From assembly GCF_026344005.1 (NCBI RefSeq), contig NZ_JAPKNH010000010.1, forward strand, positions 87,893 through 151,892: DNA of 64,000 nucleotides. Direction: 5' to 3'. The notes under the pieces are model-generated. The model had not been told where the DNA came from. It made no database searches and saw only the letters and a program-made list of their open reading frames with translations. Positions 18,339 through 27,734 of the stretch are shown here, piece after piece. The translations under genes were made by a program, and so were the position numbers. The stretch comes from Kaistia terrae. GTDB lineage: Bacteria > Pseudomonadota > Alphaproteobacteria > Rhizobiales > Kaistiaceae. Position 1 is the stretch's first letter. Each line of letters begins with the position of its first letter.

Positions 18339-20036
18339 ATGATGGGTCCCTTATCCTACTATCAGCTCTATGAGCTGAATCACGCGGCGCTGTCGCCGAT
18401 GCGCGCGGCCGCTGACATGTTCGGTCAGATGCTGAAGAACCCGCTCAATCCCATGAGCCAGACGCCTTTTGGCCGTAACTGGCAGGCAGGTTTGGAGCTG
18501 TTCGAGCGGACGACCCGACGCTACGCCAAGCCCGCTTTCGACCTGCCCTCGACCCTCGTCGGCGGCATGCGCGTTCCGGTCACCGAGCATGTCGTCTGGC
18601 AGAAGCCGTTCTGCGATCTGATTCACTTCGAGCGCCAGCTTGAACGACCCCGCCGCGATCCCAAGCTCCTGATCGTCGCGCCGATGTCTGGCCACTACGC
18701 CACACTGCTGCGCGGCACGGTCGAGGCAATGATGCCGCGCCATGACGTCTACATCACCGACTGGATCGACGCCCGCATGGTGCCGCTGTCGGACGGGCGT
18801 TTCGATCTCGACGACTACATCGACTACTTGGTCGAGATGCTGCATTTCCTCGGCGACGACGTGCATGTGATCGCCGTCTGCCAGCCGGCGGTCCCGGTTC
18901 TCGCGGCCGTGGCGCTGATGGAGGCGGCCGGCGACCGTTTCGCGCCGCGCTCGATGACGCTGATGGGCGGCCCGATCGACACCCGCATCAATCCGACCGC
19001 CGTCAACGAGATGGCACAGGGCAAGAGCCTTGATTGGTTCGCCGAGAACGTCGTGATGCAGGTGCCTTTCCCGCATCCAGGCTGTTTGCGCGACGTCTAT
19101 CCGGGCTTTCTGCAACTTTCCGGTTTCATGAGCATGAACCTCGATCGCCACGTGACGGCGCATCAGGATCTGTTCAAGCATCTGGTCGCCGGCGACGGCG
19201 ACAGCGCCACCAAGCATCGCGACTTCTATGACGAATATCTGGCGGTCATGGACCTGACGGCGGAATTCTACCTGCAGACGGTCGATACGGTGTTCATCAC
19301 CCATGCGCTGCCCAAGGGGGAAATGACCCATCGCGGCGTTCCCGTCGACCTGACAGCGGTCCGCAACGTCGCGCTACTCACCGTCGAGGGCGAGAACGAC
19401 GACATCTCCGGCGTCGGCCAGACCGAAGCGGCGCAGCACCTTTGCATCAACATCCCGGACGACATGCGGGCGCACTACATGCAGCCCAAGGTCGGCCACT
19501 ACGGCGTCTTCAATGGCTCGCGTTTCCGGGCCGAGATTGCACCGCGCATCAGTGATTTCGTCCTGACGCATGATGTCGCTCGTCCGTCGGGCAAGCCCGT
19601 TCCCGTCGAGTCTGCCCAGGCCAAGGCGGCTCAAGCCAATACAGCGCCGGTCAAGGCTGTTGCGACGAAGCCGACGCCTGCAAAGGCTGTGACAGCCAAA
19701 CCCATCGCCGCCGGCAAGCCGGTGGCCGCCAGGCCGAAGGCAAGGGCTGCCAAGCCAGTCGAGGTCGCCGCAACAGAAGCGCCGGCGGATGATCTGAAGC
19801 GGATCGCCGGCATCGGTCCAAAGCTCGAGGCGAGCCTTAATGCCGCCGGCATCACCCGCCTCGCCCAGATCGCCCGGCTGACCGTCAAGCAGGCGACCGC
19901 GCTCGATACCCGCCTCGCGCTCAAGGGGCGTGTCGCGCGCGACAAATGGATCGAGCAGGCCAAGGGGCTTTTGCAAGAGCTTCTGGCAGAGGCGGGCTCG
20001 ACGAGCCAGGGATCCGCTACGGCATCGGTCAAATAA
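18339..20036 (+). CDS. phaZ: Intracellular PHB depolymerase fused to helix-hairpin-helix domain
   Basis: A 565-residue protein. Residues 1-410 are the intracellular polyhydroxybutyrate depolymerase fold, with a lipase-box-like nucleophile at C181 (AVCQPAVPVLA) and HYGVFNGSRFR near the end. It degrades native PHB granules for carbon reuse. After an Ala/Lys/Pro-rich linker (about 415-483) comes a helix-hairpin-helix module, residues 484-565, with IAGIGPKLEASLNAAGI. The same module ends ribosomal protein L21 at 53154. The ATG at 18339 follows AGGTGG; a GTG at 18330 and an ATG at 18342 are alternatives. Confidence 0.9.
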   Translation: MMGPLSYYQLYELNHAALSPMRAAADMFGQMLKNPLNPMSQTPFGRNWQAGLELFERTTRRYAKPAFDLPSTLVGGMRVPVTEHVVWQKPFCDLIHFERQLERPRRDPKLLIVAPMSGHYATLLRGTVEAMMPRHDVYITDWIDARMVPLSDGRFDLDDYIDYLVEMLHFLGDDVHVIAVCQPAVPVLAAVALMEAAGDRFAPRSMTLMGGPIDTRINPTAVNEMAQGKSLDWFAENVVMQVPFPHPGCLRDVYPGFLQLSGFMSMNLDRHVTAHQDLFKHLVAGDGDSATKHRDFYDEYLAVMDLTAEFYLQTVDTVFITHALPKGEMTHRGVPVDLTAVRNVALLTVEGENDDISGVGQTEAAQHLCINIPDDMRAHYMQPKVGHYGVFNGSRFRAEIAPRISDFVLTHDVARPSGKPVPVESAQAKAAQANTAPVKAVATKPTPAKAVTAKPIAAGKPVAARPKARAAKPVEVAATEAPADDLKRIAGIGPKLEASLNAAGITRLAQIARLTVKQATALDTRLALKGRVARDKWIEQAKGLLQELLAEAGSTSQGSATASVK

Positions 20037-20103
20037 ATACTTCTTGAATCGGGGGGCGTCCTTTCCCACTTCCGTTTCTGGGGGTGCGAGAGAGGAAGGT
20101 TCA

Positions 20104-20580
20104 ATGTCTCATACTCAGGCCTTGCGTCCGGGATGGACGCCGCTCACCATCGCGTTGATGGTCCTCGGCTTCTTTGTGTTCTGGCCGCTCGGCCTTGCCA
20201 TGCTCGCCTACATCATCTGGGGCGACCGGCTACCCGAGTTTCGTCGCAACGCCGAGGGAATGCGCAACGACTTCAAGCGCTCTTTTTCCGGCTGCGGCTG
20301 GCAGAGCCGGCGTGAGTCGAACGGTGGCGCGTATTACAGCCAGAGCGGCAATGCCGCCTTCGACGACTATCGCGCAGCCGAATTGAAGCGGCTCGACGAA
20401 GAGCGCCGGAAGCTGGATGAAGAGCGCGCCGAATTTGAAACCTTCGTCCGCAACCTGCGTCGCGCTCGCGACCAGGAAGAGTTCGATCGTTTCTCTGCCG
20501 AACGCGCCGCGGCACGTCGGAACCAGACGCCCCCCACGCGGGGCGACTCGAACCCCTCGGGGCCGGTGATCGATCTCTGA
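20104..20580 (+). CDS. DUF2852 family membrane protein
   Basis: A 158-residue protein. The N-terminus carries one long hydrophobic segment (TIALMVLGFFVFWPLGLAML) ending in YIIWGDRLPEF, which is the DUF2852 signature. The C-terminal half is a charged helix (KRLDEERRKLDEERAEFE), probably a coiled coil in the cytoplasm, followed by a Pro/Ser-rich tail. The function is unknown. The ATG at 20104 has GAGAGGAAGG just upstream. It is common beside housekeeping genes in alphaproteobacteria. Confidence 0.8.
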   Translation: MSHTQALRPGWTPLTIALMVLGFFVFWPLGLAMLAYIIWGDRLPEFRRNAEGMRNDFKRSFSGCGWQSRRESNGGAYYSQSGNAAFDDYRAAELKRLDEERRKLDEERAEFETFVRNLRRARDQEEFDRFSAERAAARRNQTPPTRGDSNPSGPVIDL

Positions 20581-20598
20581 TCGCTGGCTGAGACTGAG

Positions 20599-20626
20599 AA
20601 GGCCGCGCCTCAAGCGCGGCCTTTTT
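20599..20626 (+). terminator. Rho-independent terminator after the DUF2852 gene
   Basis: A 10-bp stem (AAGGCCGCGC / GCGCGGCCTT) with a 5-base loop and a run of T residues. It lies 18 bp after the stop codon. Confidence 0.85.
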
Positions 20627-20753
20627 CCATGGACCGTCCTGCTTTCAACCAGATCTGTGAGACTGCCAGGCCAATCCTAGCGCCGTGCCGGGATTGGAAC
20701 CGAAATGATCGTCGCGACTTGGTGGTGCAGGATCCATCCAATGGGAGAGTGGC

Positions 20754-21206
20754 ATGAGCCTATTCAGTTCGATCAAGAACAAGATCTTCGGCTCCGGACA
20801 CGCGCAGGCGGCCGAAGTCGCCCCGGAGGCGAAAGCCGCTCCGCAGGCCCAGGCTCCGGCTAGCGCTGCCCCGACGCCCACGGCAGCGGCGCCTACGCAG
20901 CCAGCCGCACCGTCGTCCGCTCCCGCATCGACCCCGGCTCCCCAGGCGACCGTTGATGTCGTCGTGGTGCTGACGGCGCTGAGCGCCAAATCCGGCCAGA
21001 AGCTCGACTGGAAGAAGTCGATCGTCGACCTCCTCAAGCTGCTCGATCTCGACAGCAGTCTGGCCTCCCGCAAGGCGCTGGCTGAAGAGCTTCACTACAC
21101 CGGCGACACCAGCGACTCGGCGACGATGAACATCTGGCTACACAAGGCCGTGATGAAGAAGCTGGCTGAAAACGGCGGCAAGGTCCCGGCCGATCTTAGG
21201 GACTGA
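20754..21206 (+). CDS. DUF3597 domain-containing protein
   Basis: A 150-residue protein starting MSLFSSIKNKIFG. An Ala/Pro-rich low-complexity stretch (about residues 20-66) precedes the conserved DUF3597 domain (VDVVVVLTALSAKSGQKLDW, SIVDLLKLLDLDSS). The function is unknown; the domain is found in many alpha- and betaproteobacteria. A GGGAGAG ribosome site precedes the ATG. A strong stem-loop follows. Confidence 0.82.
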   Translation: MSLFSSIKNKIFGSGHAQAAEVAPEAKAAPQAQAPASAAPTPTAAAPTQPAAPSSAPASTPAPQATVDVVVVLTALSAKSGQKLDWKKSIVDLLKLLDLDSSLASRKALAEELHYTGDTSDSATMNIWLHKAVMKKLAENGGKVPADLRD

Positions 21207-21231
21207 TATCCTCTATATTCCGGCAATGTTT

Positions 21232-21263
21232 CGAAGGGCCGCACCTTACCGTGTGGCCCTTCG
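21232..21263 (+). terminator. Stem-loop after the DUF3597 gene, possible terminator
   Basis: A 9-bp perfect outer stem (CGAAGGGCC / GGCCCTTCG) is extended by GCAC/GTGT with one G-U pair. There is no T run behind it, so termination may be weak or the structure may act as a 3' stabiliser. Confidence 0.5.
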
Positions 21264-21347
21264 TCGTCGTGGATTCGGCTTGTGACACTTTCATGCGATC
21301 CTTGACCGACGAATCACTTGATCAACGAGCCATCTGACCGACGACCC

Positions 21348-22106
21348 ATGGGTTTTTTCGAGCGCATCACCGGTAGTGCCACGCGCGTCGCCGCCAAGCC
21401 GGATCATTGCCATGTCGAGATCGACGGCGAGCCGGTGCGGGTGACCTTGCTCTGGAACGAGCGCGCCCGGCGCTACACACTTCGACTGCGTGGCTCCGTG
21501 CGTGAGCCCGTCGTCACCATTCCCGCCCGGGGCAAGCTTTCCGAAGCGCGTGCTTTTCTCGATCGTAATCGCGGCTGGCTTCAGGCGCGTCTCGCTGCCC
21601 TGCCGGTGGCGACGCCGCTGGCAGACGGCGCTTCCATTCCGCTGCGCGGCACGCCTGTGCGCATCGTCCATAAACAGGGTCGCGGTGTTGTCAGCCTGCA
21701 GGATAGCGACGGTGAAACGGTCCTCGTCGTACCCGGCGAGATTGCCCACCTGCCGCGCCGCGTCACCGACTTCCTGAAGCGCGAGGCGCGCCGCGATCTC
21801 GAGATTGCGACGGCCCGACATGCGGCGTCGCTCGGCGTTACGGTCAAGGCCATCCGGCTCGGCGATCCGACCAGCCGCTGGGGCTCCTGCTCCTCGTCCG
21901 GAACGATTGCCTATTCCTGGAGGATGATCCTGGCGCCGCCCGCTGTGCTCGACTATCTCGCCGCTCATGAAGTGGCGCATCTGCGTGAGATGAACCATTC
22001 GGCTCGCTTCTGGCGGCATGTCAAATCGATTTGCCCCGCCATGGAGGAGGCCAAGTCATGGCTCACCCGTCATGGCGCGTCGCTGCACGCCGTTGGAGCG
22101 GAGTGA
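21348..22106 (+). CDS. YgjP/M48-like (DUF45) zinc metalloprotease
   Basis: A 252-residue protein of the YgjP-like metallopeptidase family. The zinc motif is HEVAH (AAHEVAHLREMNHSARFW), where the third ligand is probably His in NHSARFW. RLGDPTSRWGSCSSSGTI is the conserved WGSC motif of this family. No signal peptide is present, so it is likely cytosolic. Its substrate is unknown. An in-frame TTG at 21318 is an alternative start, but the ATG at 21348 (MGFFERI) is preferred. Confidence 0.85.
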   Translation: MGFFERITGSATRVAAKPDHCHVEIDGEPVRVTLLWNERARRYTLRLRGSVREPVVTIPARGKLSEARAFLDRNRGWLQARLAALPVATPLADGASIPLRGTPVRIVHKQGRGVVSLQDSDGETVLVVPGEIAHLPRRVTDFLKREARRDLEIATARHAASLGVTVKAIRLGDPTSRWGSCSSSGTIAYSWRMILAPPAVLDYLAAHEVAHLREMNHSARFWRHVKSICPAMEEAKSWLTRHGASLHAVGAE

Positions 22107-22179
22107 CGGGCAGCGTCGCTCCTTGCGGATGGGCTCCGGCTATGATTGAAGCTGATACCCTGGTAGGGGGACCGATATC

Positions 22180-23034
22180 ATGTCAGCCGAAATGTCGCCT
22201 GTGTTCGCCGTATCGAGCTGGAGCTTGCACCGAGCCCTTGGCCTGACCTATCCGAACCGGCCCGATCATGACGTCGTACCGCCGCCCGAGGCGACCTATG
22301 GCTCCGGCCGGATGGCACTGATCGACATGCCCCGCGCGGTGGCGGCGCTTGGTATCCAGCGCATCGAGGTCTGCTCGTTCCATCTCCCCAGCCGCGACGC
22401 AGACTATGCGGCGGCGTTCAGGGCGGCGCTGGACGAAGCCGGCGTCACCTTTCAGACCCTGCTGATCGAATATGGCGACATCACCGATCCGGCGACGCGC
22501 GAGCGTGACCTGGCCTGGATGGAGAGCTGGATCGACACGGCAGCCTTGTTCGGGGCCGAGCAAGCGCGCGTCATCGCCGGCCGCGCCCTGCCAACCCGCA
22601 CCGCGCTCGACGCGAGCATCACCGGCCTGACACGTCTCGGCCATTACGGCGAGGCGCGCGGGGTTCGCATCATTACCGAGAATTGGTACGAGCTTCTGCC
22701 CGGTCCGCGCGAAGTGCGCTACATGTTCGATCGGCTGGACGAGACGGTGGCTCTCAACGGCGATTTCGGCAACTGGTCGGGTCCGACCAAATATTCCGAT
22801 CTGGAGGCGATCTTCGATCTCGCCACCTGCTGCCATGCCAAGGCGGATTTCGGCGGCGGAGTCCTGCATGCCGAGGATTACCGGCGCTGCCTGGCGGCGG
22901 CGGACGCCGCCGGTTTCCGTGGCCCGTTCACGCTGATCTATGATGGACCCGACGACGACGAATTCGCCCATCTGCTGATCGAGCGCGATTTCATCCGGCG
23001 TCATTTTGAGGAAGCGCGCGTTAATCTGGTCTAG
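22180..23034 (+). CDS. Sugar phosphate isomerase/epimerase family TIM-barrel protein
   Basis: A 284-residue protein of the xylose-isomerase-like TIM-barrel fold. The N-terminal FAVSSWSLHRALG, the strand GIQRIEVCSFHLPS, and metal-ligand type residues in IITENWYELLP, LNGDFGNW and CCHAKADFGG support the call. Family members are sugar or inositol epimerases, isomerases or dehydratases; no substrate can be named. A GGTAGGGGG site precedes the ATG. It stands alone between a metalloprotease gene and a convergent J-domain gene. Confidence 0.8.
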   Translation: MSAEMSPVFAVSSWSLHRALGLTYPNRPDHDVVPPPEATYGSGRMALIDMPRAVAALGIQRIEVCSFHLPSRDADYAAAFRAALDEAGVTFQTLLIEYGDITDPATRERDLAWMESWIDTAALFGAEQARVIAGRALPTRTALDASITGLTRLGHYGEARGVRIITENWYELLPGPREVRYMFDRLDETVALNGDFGNWSGPTKYSDLEAIFDLATCCHAKADFGGGVLHAEDYRRCLAAADAAGFRGPFTLIYDGPDDDEFAHLLIERDFIRRHFEEARVNLV

Positions 23035-23092
23035 GCGCGCCTCGTCGCGTTTTCTCTGCGCGAACCCGAACCGACTTCCTTAAGAAAACGCT

Positions 23093-23794
23093 CTAGCGGA
23101 CCAGGTTCAGCGTCCTCGTGCCGGGCTTTGGGGCCGGCTTGTGTGCTTCGGCTGCGGGCCGGGCCGGCTCGGCCGCGGGGGCCGGCTTCGCAGGCTCGGC
23201 CACCTTGGGTTCAACGGCCTTGGGCGGCTCGAAATCGAAGGAATAGTCGGCGAGCAGCTCGATCGCCTTGGCGAAGATCGCTTCTTCGCGACGTGTCTTC
23301 TCCGCTTGCTCGCGCGTGTCGGCGGCGCGGCGTTCCAGCACCTTGCGAATGATGTTGTCGCCCTCGCGCTTGCGGAAGCGGGCGGCCATCGCCTCGGCGC
23401 GCTTCGCCTGGCGCTCCAGCTTGCGGATACCGACGCCGATATCGCCCTTCTGCTTGGTCAGCGTGTCGCGGATCGGCGCGATCAGGTCTACCGCTTCGAA
23501 GGGGAGGTCGCTTTCGAGTACCGAGGCGACCAGCGCGTGGATACGCTCCATTGCCCGGCCGGCGATATCGTCGATTGCCAGTTCACCCTCATAGCCGCTC
23601 TCGTCATATGCCTTGCGGCGGTCGGGATCGGACAAGATCGCATAGGCATGGCTGAGCGTGTGAAAAGCCTCGGCAGTGCCGCCGGCATCGGGATGGGCGG
23701 CGCGGGCGCGCTGGCGATAGGCCTTGTCGATTTCGGCCGGGGTCGCGTCGGGTTCGACCGCCAACTCGCGGTACAGTTTGCGCTTGTCGGCCAT
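23093..23794 (-). CDS. J-domain (DnaJ-like) protein with Pro/Ala-rich tail
   Basis: A 233-residue protein. The N-terminal J domain (residues 3-60) has the HPD motif in RAAHPDAGG and ends in YAILSDPDRRKAYDES. The middle is helical and charged, and the last 60 residues are Ala/Pro/Lys rich (PKVAEPAKPAPAAEPARP). J domains stimulate Hsp70 ATPase; the client is unknown. The ATG at 23794 is the J-domain start; a longer reading frame from 23911 adds a non-conserved leader. Confidence 0.85.
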   Translation of the reverse strand: MADKRKLYRELAVEPDATPAEIDKAYRQRARAAHPDAGGTAEAFHTLSHAYAILSDPDRRKAYDESGYEGELAIDDIAGRAMERIHALVASVLESDLPFEAVDLIAPIRDTLTKQKGDIGVGIRKLERQAKRAEAMAARFRKREGDNIIRKVLERRAADTREQAEKTRREEAIFAKAIELLADYSFDFEPPKAVEPKVAEPAKPAPAAEPARPAAEAHKPAPKPGTRTLNLVR

Positions 23795-23937
23795 TGCCGG
23801 ATGACTCCCTGGGCCGGGCGCCCGGCCTCTCCTCGCGGAGAGGCGAACTTTGAAATGAAGCGCCGCGAACCGGCGCGTCGCCACTATCCACGGCTGGCCC
23901 GCAATGTCCACCGCGCCGTGGCAGCGGGGGTACTCGA

Positions 23938-26922
23938 TCAGCCGCCGAACAGGCGGTCGATCAAATTGCGCCGATGCGGACGAGCCTGATAGACGCCAGC
24001 CTGGCCGTCTTCGCCGACCGATCCCGGCGGAACCGGGCCGTTGCGGTCGTCGCCATAGGACGGATCGCCTTCGCGATAGATGCGGGCGCCCGGGGGCGGC
24101 GCCTGGTAGCCGCCATCGTTCCAGCCGTCATCGATCGCTTCCGGATCGTTTGAGCCGCCATAGTTCGGCTGGTTGGCCTGTTGCTGCGGCTGGTACTGCG
24201 GTTCCTGTTGACCATAGGGCGGCTGTTGCCCCGGTTGCTGCTGCGGCGCGCCGCTGCCGACCACCTGGCCGTATTCATCGACCAGCCCACCCTGCTCGGG
24301 GCCGACATACTGTCCGTTCTGGTACATTTCCTCCGCCATCGCGGCCGGGTCGCGATAGGCGTAGTTGCCGGGCAGCGCCGCGACCGCGACGCCCTTGTGC
24401 GCCTCGGTCATGAATCGGTTCCAGATCAGCGCCGGCAGCGTGCCGCCGGTCATGCGCTTGGTCGGCTTTGAATCGTCGTTGCCGAGCCAGACGCCGGTCG
24501 TGAGATTGGCCGTGTAACCGACGAACCAGGCATCCCGCGAATCGTTGCTCGTGCCGGTCTTGCCGCCCGCCTGCCAGCCGGCGATCGCCGCCTTGCGCCC
24601 GGTGCCGCGCGATAGCGTGTCGGTCATCATGCTGTTCATCATGCCCACATAGAGCGGGTCGATGATCTGGGTCGCCTTGACGGAGGGATGTTCGTACAGC
24701 GTCTTGCCGGCGACGTTCTTCACCCGCGCGATGACATGCGGTTTGGCGCTATAGCCGCCATTGGCGAAAGGCACGTAGGCGTCGGTCAGCTCCAGCAGGC
24801 TCACTTCGGAGCTGCCGAGCGCAATCGACGGGTTGGGCTGCAGCGGTGAGGTGATGCCGAGCCGCTCGGCCGTCTTGATGACACGGTCTGGGCCGACTTC
24901 GTTGGCAAGCTGCACGGCGATCGTGTTGATCGAGAGCGCCAGGGCGGTCTGCAGGGAGACAGGGCCCTTGTACATCCTCTCGTAATTCTTTGGCTCCCAA
25001 TTGCCGATCCGGGTCGGCTCGTCGACGCGGATGGTCTCGGGAACAAGGCCGTATTCCAGCGCTGACAGATAGACGAACGGCTTGAAGGCCGAACCCGGCT
25101 GGCGCTTTGCCTCGACGGCGCGGTTGAATTGGCTTTTCCGGTAGTCGCGGCCGCCGACCATGGCGCGCACCGCGCCGGTGCCGTCAATCGCCACCAGCGC
25201 ACCTTGCGACACGCCGAACGACTTGCCGCTCTTGTCGAGCGCCTCGGTCAACGCCTTGCCGGCGCTCTCTTCCAGATGCGGATCGATCGTCGTCTCGACG
25301 ATCACGTCCTGGTCGAGCGCGCCGACGACTTCCGGCACCAGATCGGCGACCCAGTCGGCGACATAGCGGCCGGCGCCACCTTCGCCCTCGGGCTGCGCCT
25401 TGATGGTGATCGAGGCGGCTTGCTTGGCCTGTTCGGCGGATATGAAACCCGCTTCGCGCATCGCGCCCAGCACGACATTGGCGCGCGAATTGGCGGCCTC
25501 CTGGTCGCTGGTCGGCGCGAAGCGCGACGGCGCCTTGAGCAGGCCGGCGAGCATTGCCGCCTCTTTCAGCGAGATATCGCGGGCCGACTTGCCAAAATAG
25601 CGCCGCGACGCGGCGTCGACGCCATAGGCGCCCGCGCCGAGATAGACGCGATTCAGGTAGGATTCCATGATCTGCGCCTTGGAGTATTTCGTCTCCAGCC
25701 AGATCGCCATGATCGCTTCCTGGATCTTGCGATCCATGGTGCGTTCCGGCTTCAGGAACAGGTTCTTGGCCAACTGCTGGGTGACGGTCGAACCACCCTG
25801 CACGATATAGCCGGAACGGAAATTGACATAGGCCGCGCGCAGCAGGCCGAGCGGATCGACACCGAAATGGCTTTCAAAGCGCCGATCTTCGATCGCCATC
25901 ACCGCCTGGCTCAGATAGGGCGGCAATTCGTTGATGCGTACCGACTCGCCGCCGGTATCGCCGCGATTGGCGATCAGCGTGCCGTCATTGGCGAGGATCT
26001 TGATATTGGGCGGGCGCTTGGGCACCGACCAGTTGGCCGTCGAGGGCAATTGCGTCGCGTACCAGGCGATACCGCCAGCCAGCGCGATCGTGCCCCAGAA
26101 CATCAGGATCACGGACCACTTGATGCCGCGGCGCACCCATTTGCCGATACCCGAGCCGCCCGATGACCGCTTGCGACCGCCGGAGCGCGCCTTCTTGCGG
26201 GCGGGCGCCTTGGTGGGGCGGCGCGATTTGGAGCGTCGGGATACTGCCATGGGGTCATCTTCACCGAGATCGATGAATTCCGCATCCTCAATGTCGTGTT
26301 CAAAGGGGGCAGAATCGGGTTCGCCCGCGTGGCGGCGGCGGTCGGCGGCGCCTAGTTCTGGCTCGCGTCGCTCGCGCCCTGCGCGGGAAGCGGTGTCCGG
26401 TTCAGGCTTTTCCCGTTTGCGGCTGGTGCGCTCCAGCGCCATCCCCGGCTCACGCCGTTCGGCGGCGCTGCTTTTTGCACTGGCCTTGGCGGATTCCTTG
26501 GCGCTTATCTTCTGACTGCGCTCGTCCGCGTCAAAATCGGGCGCGTCACCCCAGCTGGAATCATCCCAGTCAACATCGTCGGGCTCGGCGGCGCCAGTCT
26601 TGCCGAAGCCGGGTTCGCTGCGCGACGCGCCAAAACCGGGTTCCTGCCGTTCCGCGCCAAACCCCGGCTCGCCGCGGGCCTTGCCGAAGCCGGGCTCGCT
26701 GCGCGGCTCGCCGGCGCGCTCGCGACTGCCACGCTCACGGGGGGCACGCGGCGCAAAGCCACCGGCCGCACGGTCGTCCGCGCCCAGGCGAATGTCGAAG
26801 TCGCCCTCATCCGTTTCCTGCGGCTTGTCGAGCACCGGTTCGATCCGTTCGCTTCGCGGCGGTCTCGCCATGCCTGTTTCGTCTTCCGGTCCAAAGGGTC
26901 GATAGAATGCGCGGGGGCGCAT
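23938..26922 (-). CDS. Class A penicillin-binding protein 1A with long repetitive cytoplasmic tail
   Basis: Up to 994 residues (a second possible start at 26871 gives 977). One membrane anchor at about 269-288 is followed by the glycosyltransferase domain (catalytic Glu near 345 in IEDRRFESHFG, then GGSTVTQQLAKNLFL). The transpeptidase domain has S611 in SAFK, S-x-N at 664-666 and KTG at 788-790. It polymerises and cross-links peptidoglycan in the periplasm. The cytoplasmic N-terminus of about 270 residues is unusually long, with four EPGFG repeats and a basic patch before the anchor. The C-terminus is Gln/Pro rich. The start codon is uncertain because both candidates have weak ribosome sites. 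Confidence 0.92.
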   Translation of the reverse strand: MRPRAFYRPFGPEDETGMARPPRSERIEPVLDKPQETDEGDFDIRLGADDRAAGGFAPRAPRERGSRERAGEPRSEPGFGKARGEPGFGAERQEPGFGASRSEPGFGKTGAAEPDDVDWDDSSWGDAPDFDADERSQKISAKESAKASAKSSAAERREPGMALERTSRKREKPEPDTASRAGRERREPELGAADRRRHAGEPDSAPFEHDIEDAEFIDLGEDDPMAVSRRSKSRRPTKAPARKKARSGGRKRSSGGSGIGKWVRRGIKWSVILMFWGTIALAGGIAWYATQLPSTANWSVPKRPPNIKILANDGTLIANRGDTGGESVRINELPPYLSQAVMAIEDRRFESHFGVDPLGLLRAAYVNFRSGYIVQGGSTVTQQLAKNLFLKPERTMDRKIQEAIMAIWLETKYSKAQIMESYLNRVYLGAGAYGVDAASRRYFGKSARDISLKEAAMLAGLLKAPSRFAPTSDQEAANSRANVVLGAMREAGFISAEQAKQAASITIKAQPEGEGGAGRYVADWVADLVPEVVGALDQDVIVETTIDPHLEESAGKALTEALDKSGKSFGVSQGALVAIDGTGAVRAMVGGRDYRKSQFNRAVEAKRQPGSAFKPFVYLSALEYGLVPETIRVDEPTRIGNWEPKNYERMYKGPVSLQTALALSINTIAVQLANEVGPDRVIKTAERLGITSPLQPNPSIALGSSEVSLLELTDAYVPFANGGYSAKPHVIARVKNVAGKTLYEHPSVKATQIIDPLYVGMMNSMMTDTLSRGTGRKAAIAGWQAGGKTGTSNDSRDAWFVGYTANLTTGVWLGNDDSKPTKRMTGGTLPALIWNRFMTEAHKGVAVAALPGNYAYRDPAAMAEEMYQNGQYVGPEQGGLVDEYGQVVGSGAPQQQPGQQPPYGQQEPQYQPQQQANQPNYGGSNDPEAIDDGWNDGGYQAPPPGARIYREGDPSYGDDRNGPVPPGSVGEDGQAGVYQARPHRRNLIDRLFGG

Positions 26923-27106
26923 GTTTAGCGGCCCGAATGCCCGATGAATACGGCGATTTCAGGGGAATCGTCAGTTGCTAACCGCCGATCGCCGTCGCGG
27001 GAGGCCGGAGCCCGGCAAGCGGCGTGCCTGTGACCCGCATAACAGCGCTGGGAACGAAGATGGATAATGCTTCGTTAAGCAACGGGGTCGTTCAAAGGAG
27101 ACGGCA

Positions 27107-27643
27107 ATGGCACAGGTCGCGGCAAAGATGGATCAGGAAGCAACGATGAAGATTGCTGCGACTTTGGCCGCGTCCACGACGCTGGTGCTGTTCCTGGGCA
27201 GTAAGGCGCCGCTGGAGCCGGCGACGGCGCTGGCCGCGCTCGCGCCGATCGCCCTCTGCGCCCTGCTCTACTTGGCCGGCGCTCTCGCCGCCACCAGCGT
27301 CACCAGCCTGTCGCGCCGCCCGATCCTCGGCGTCGCGGCGCTGACTGGCTTCGCGCCCTTCGGGCCGCTGCTGCCGCCCTCCGAAGACTGGGCACTGTTC
27401 GCCGCCTTCCTCATCTTCGGCCTGCTCACCGCCGGCAACCTCAAGGCCATCGTCGCCGCCTTCGCCCGCGAGCGGCTCGGCAGCCTGTGCGGCGCCTGCG
27501 CCCTCGGCCTGATCGTCGCCATCGCCGCGACCGCCGGCATGGCGAATGGCCCGCTGATGCAGATGATCCTCGCTCTGACCGGCATCACCGCCTGCCTAGC
27601 GGTTGCCAGCGTCGTCGCTACCAGCCCTGCCAAGGCGCGCTGA
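27107..27643 (+). CDS. Hypothetical multi-pass membrane protein
   Basis: A 178-residue protein with about five hydrophobic segments (AATLAASTTLVLFLG, ALAALAPIALCALLYLAGAL, WALFAAFLIFGLLTAG, ACALGLIVAIAATAGM, MILALTGITACLAVASVV). I do not recognise the family. The ribosome site AAAGGAGA lies 7 bp before the ATG, which makes it a real gene. It precedes polA by 91 bp on the same strand, without a clear functional link. Confidence 0.7.
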   Translation: MAQVAAKMDQEATMKIAATLAASTTLVLFLGSKAPLEPATALAALAPIALCALLYLAGALAATSVTSLSRRPILGVAALTGFAPFGPLLPPSEDWALFAAFLIFGLLTAGNLKAIVAAFARERLGSLCGACALGLIVAIAATAGMANGPLMQMILALTGITACLAVASVVATSPAKAR

Positions 27644-27734
27644 TCTCGAAAGCCGACAGCACGATGGCAACAGAAGCGCTGTCATCGCGTCGCCGGCTGT
27701 AGCCAAAGCGGATGCTCGCGGGCATAGTCCGCGC

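Noticed and set aside
26593..26700. Short direct repeats that could look like a CRISPR array
   Set aside because: They are in-frame coding repeats (EPGFG) with short, similar spacers and lie inside a PBP gene.
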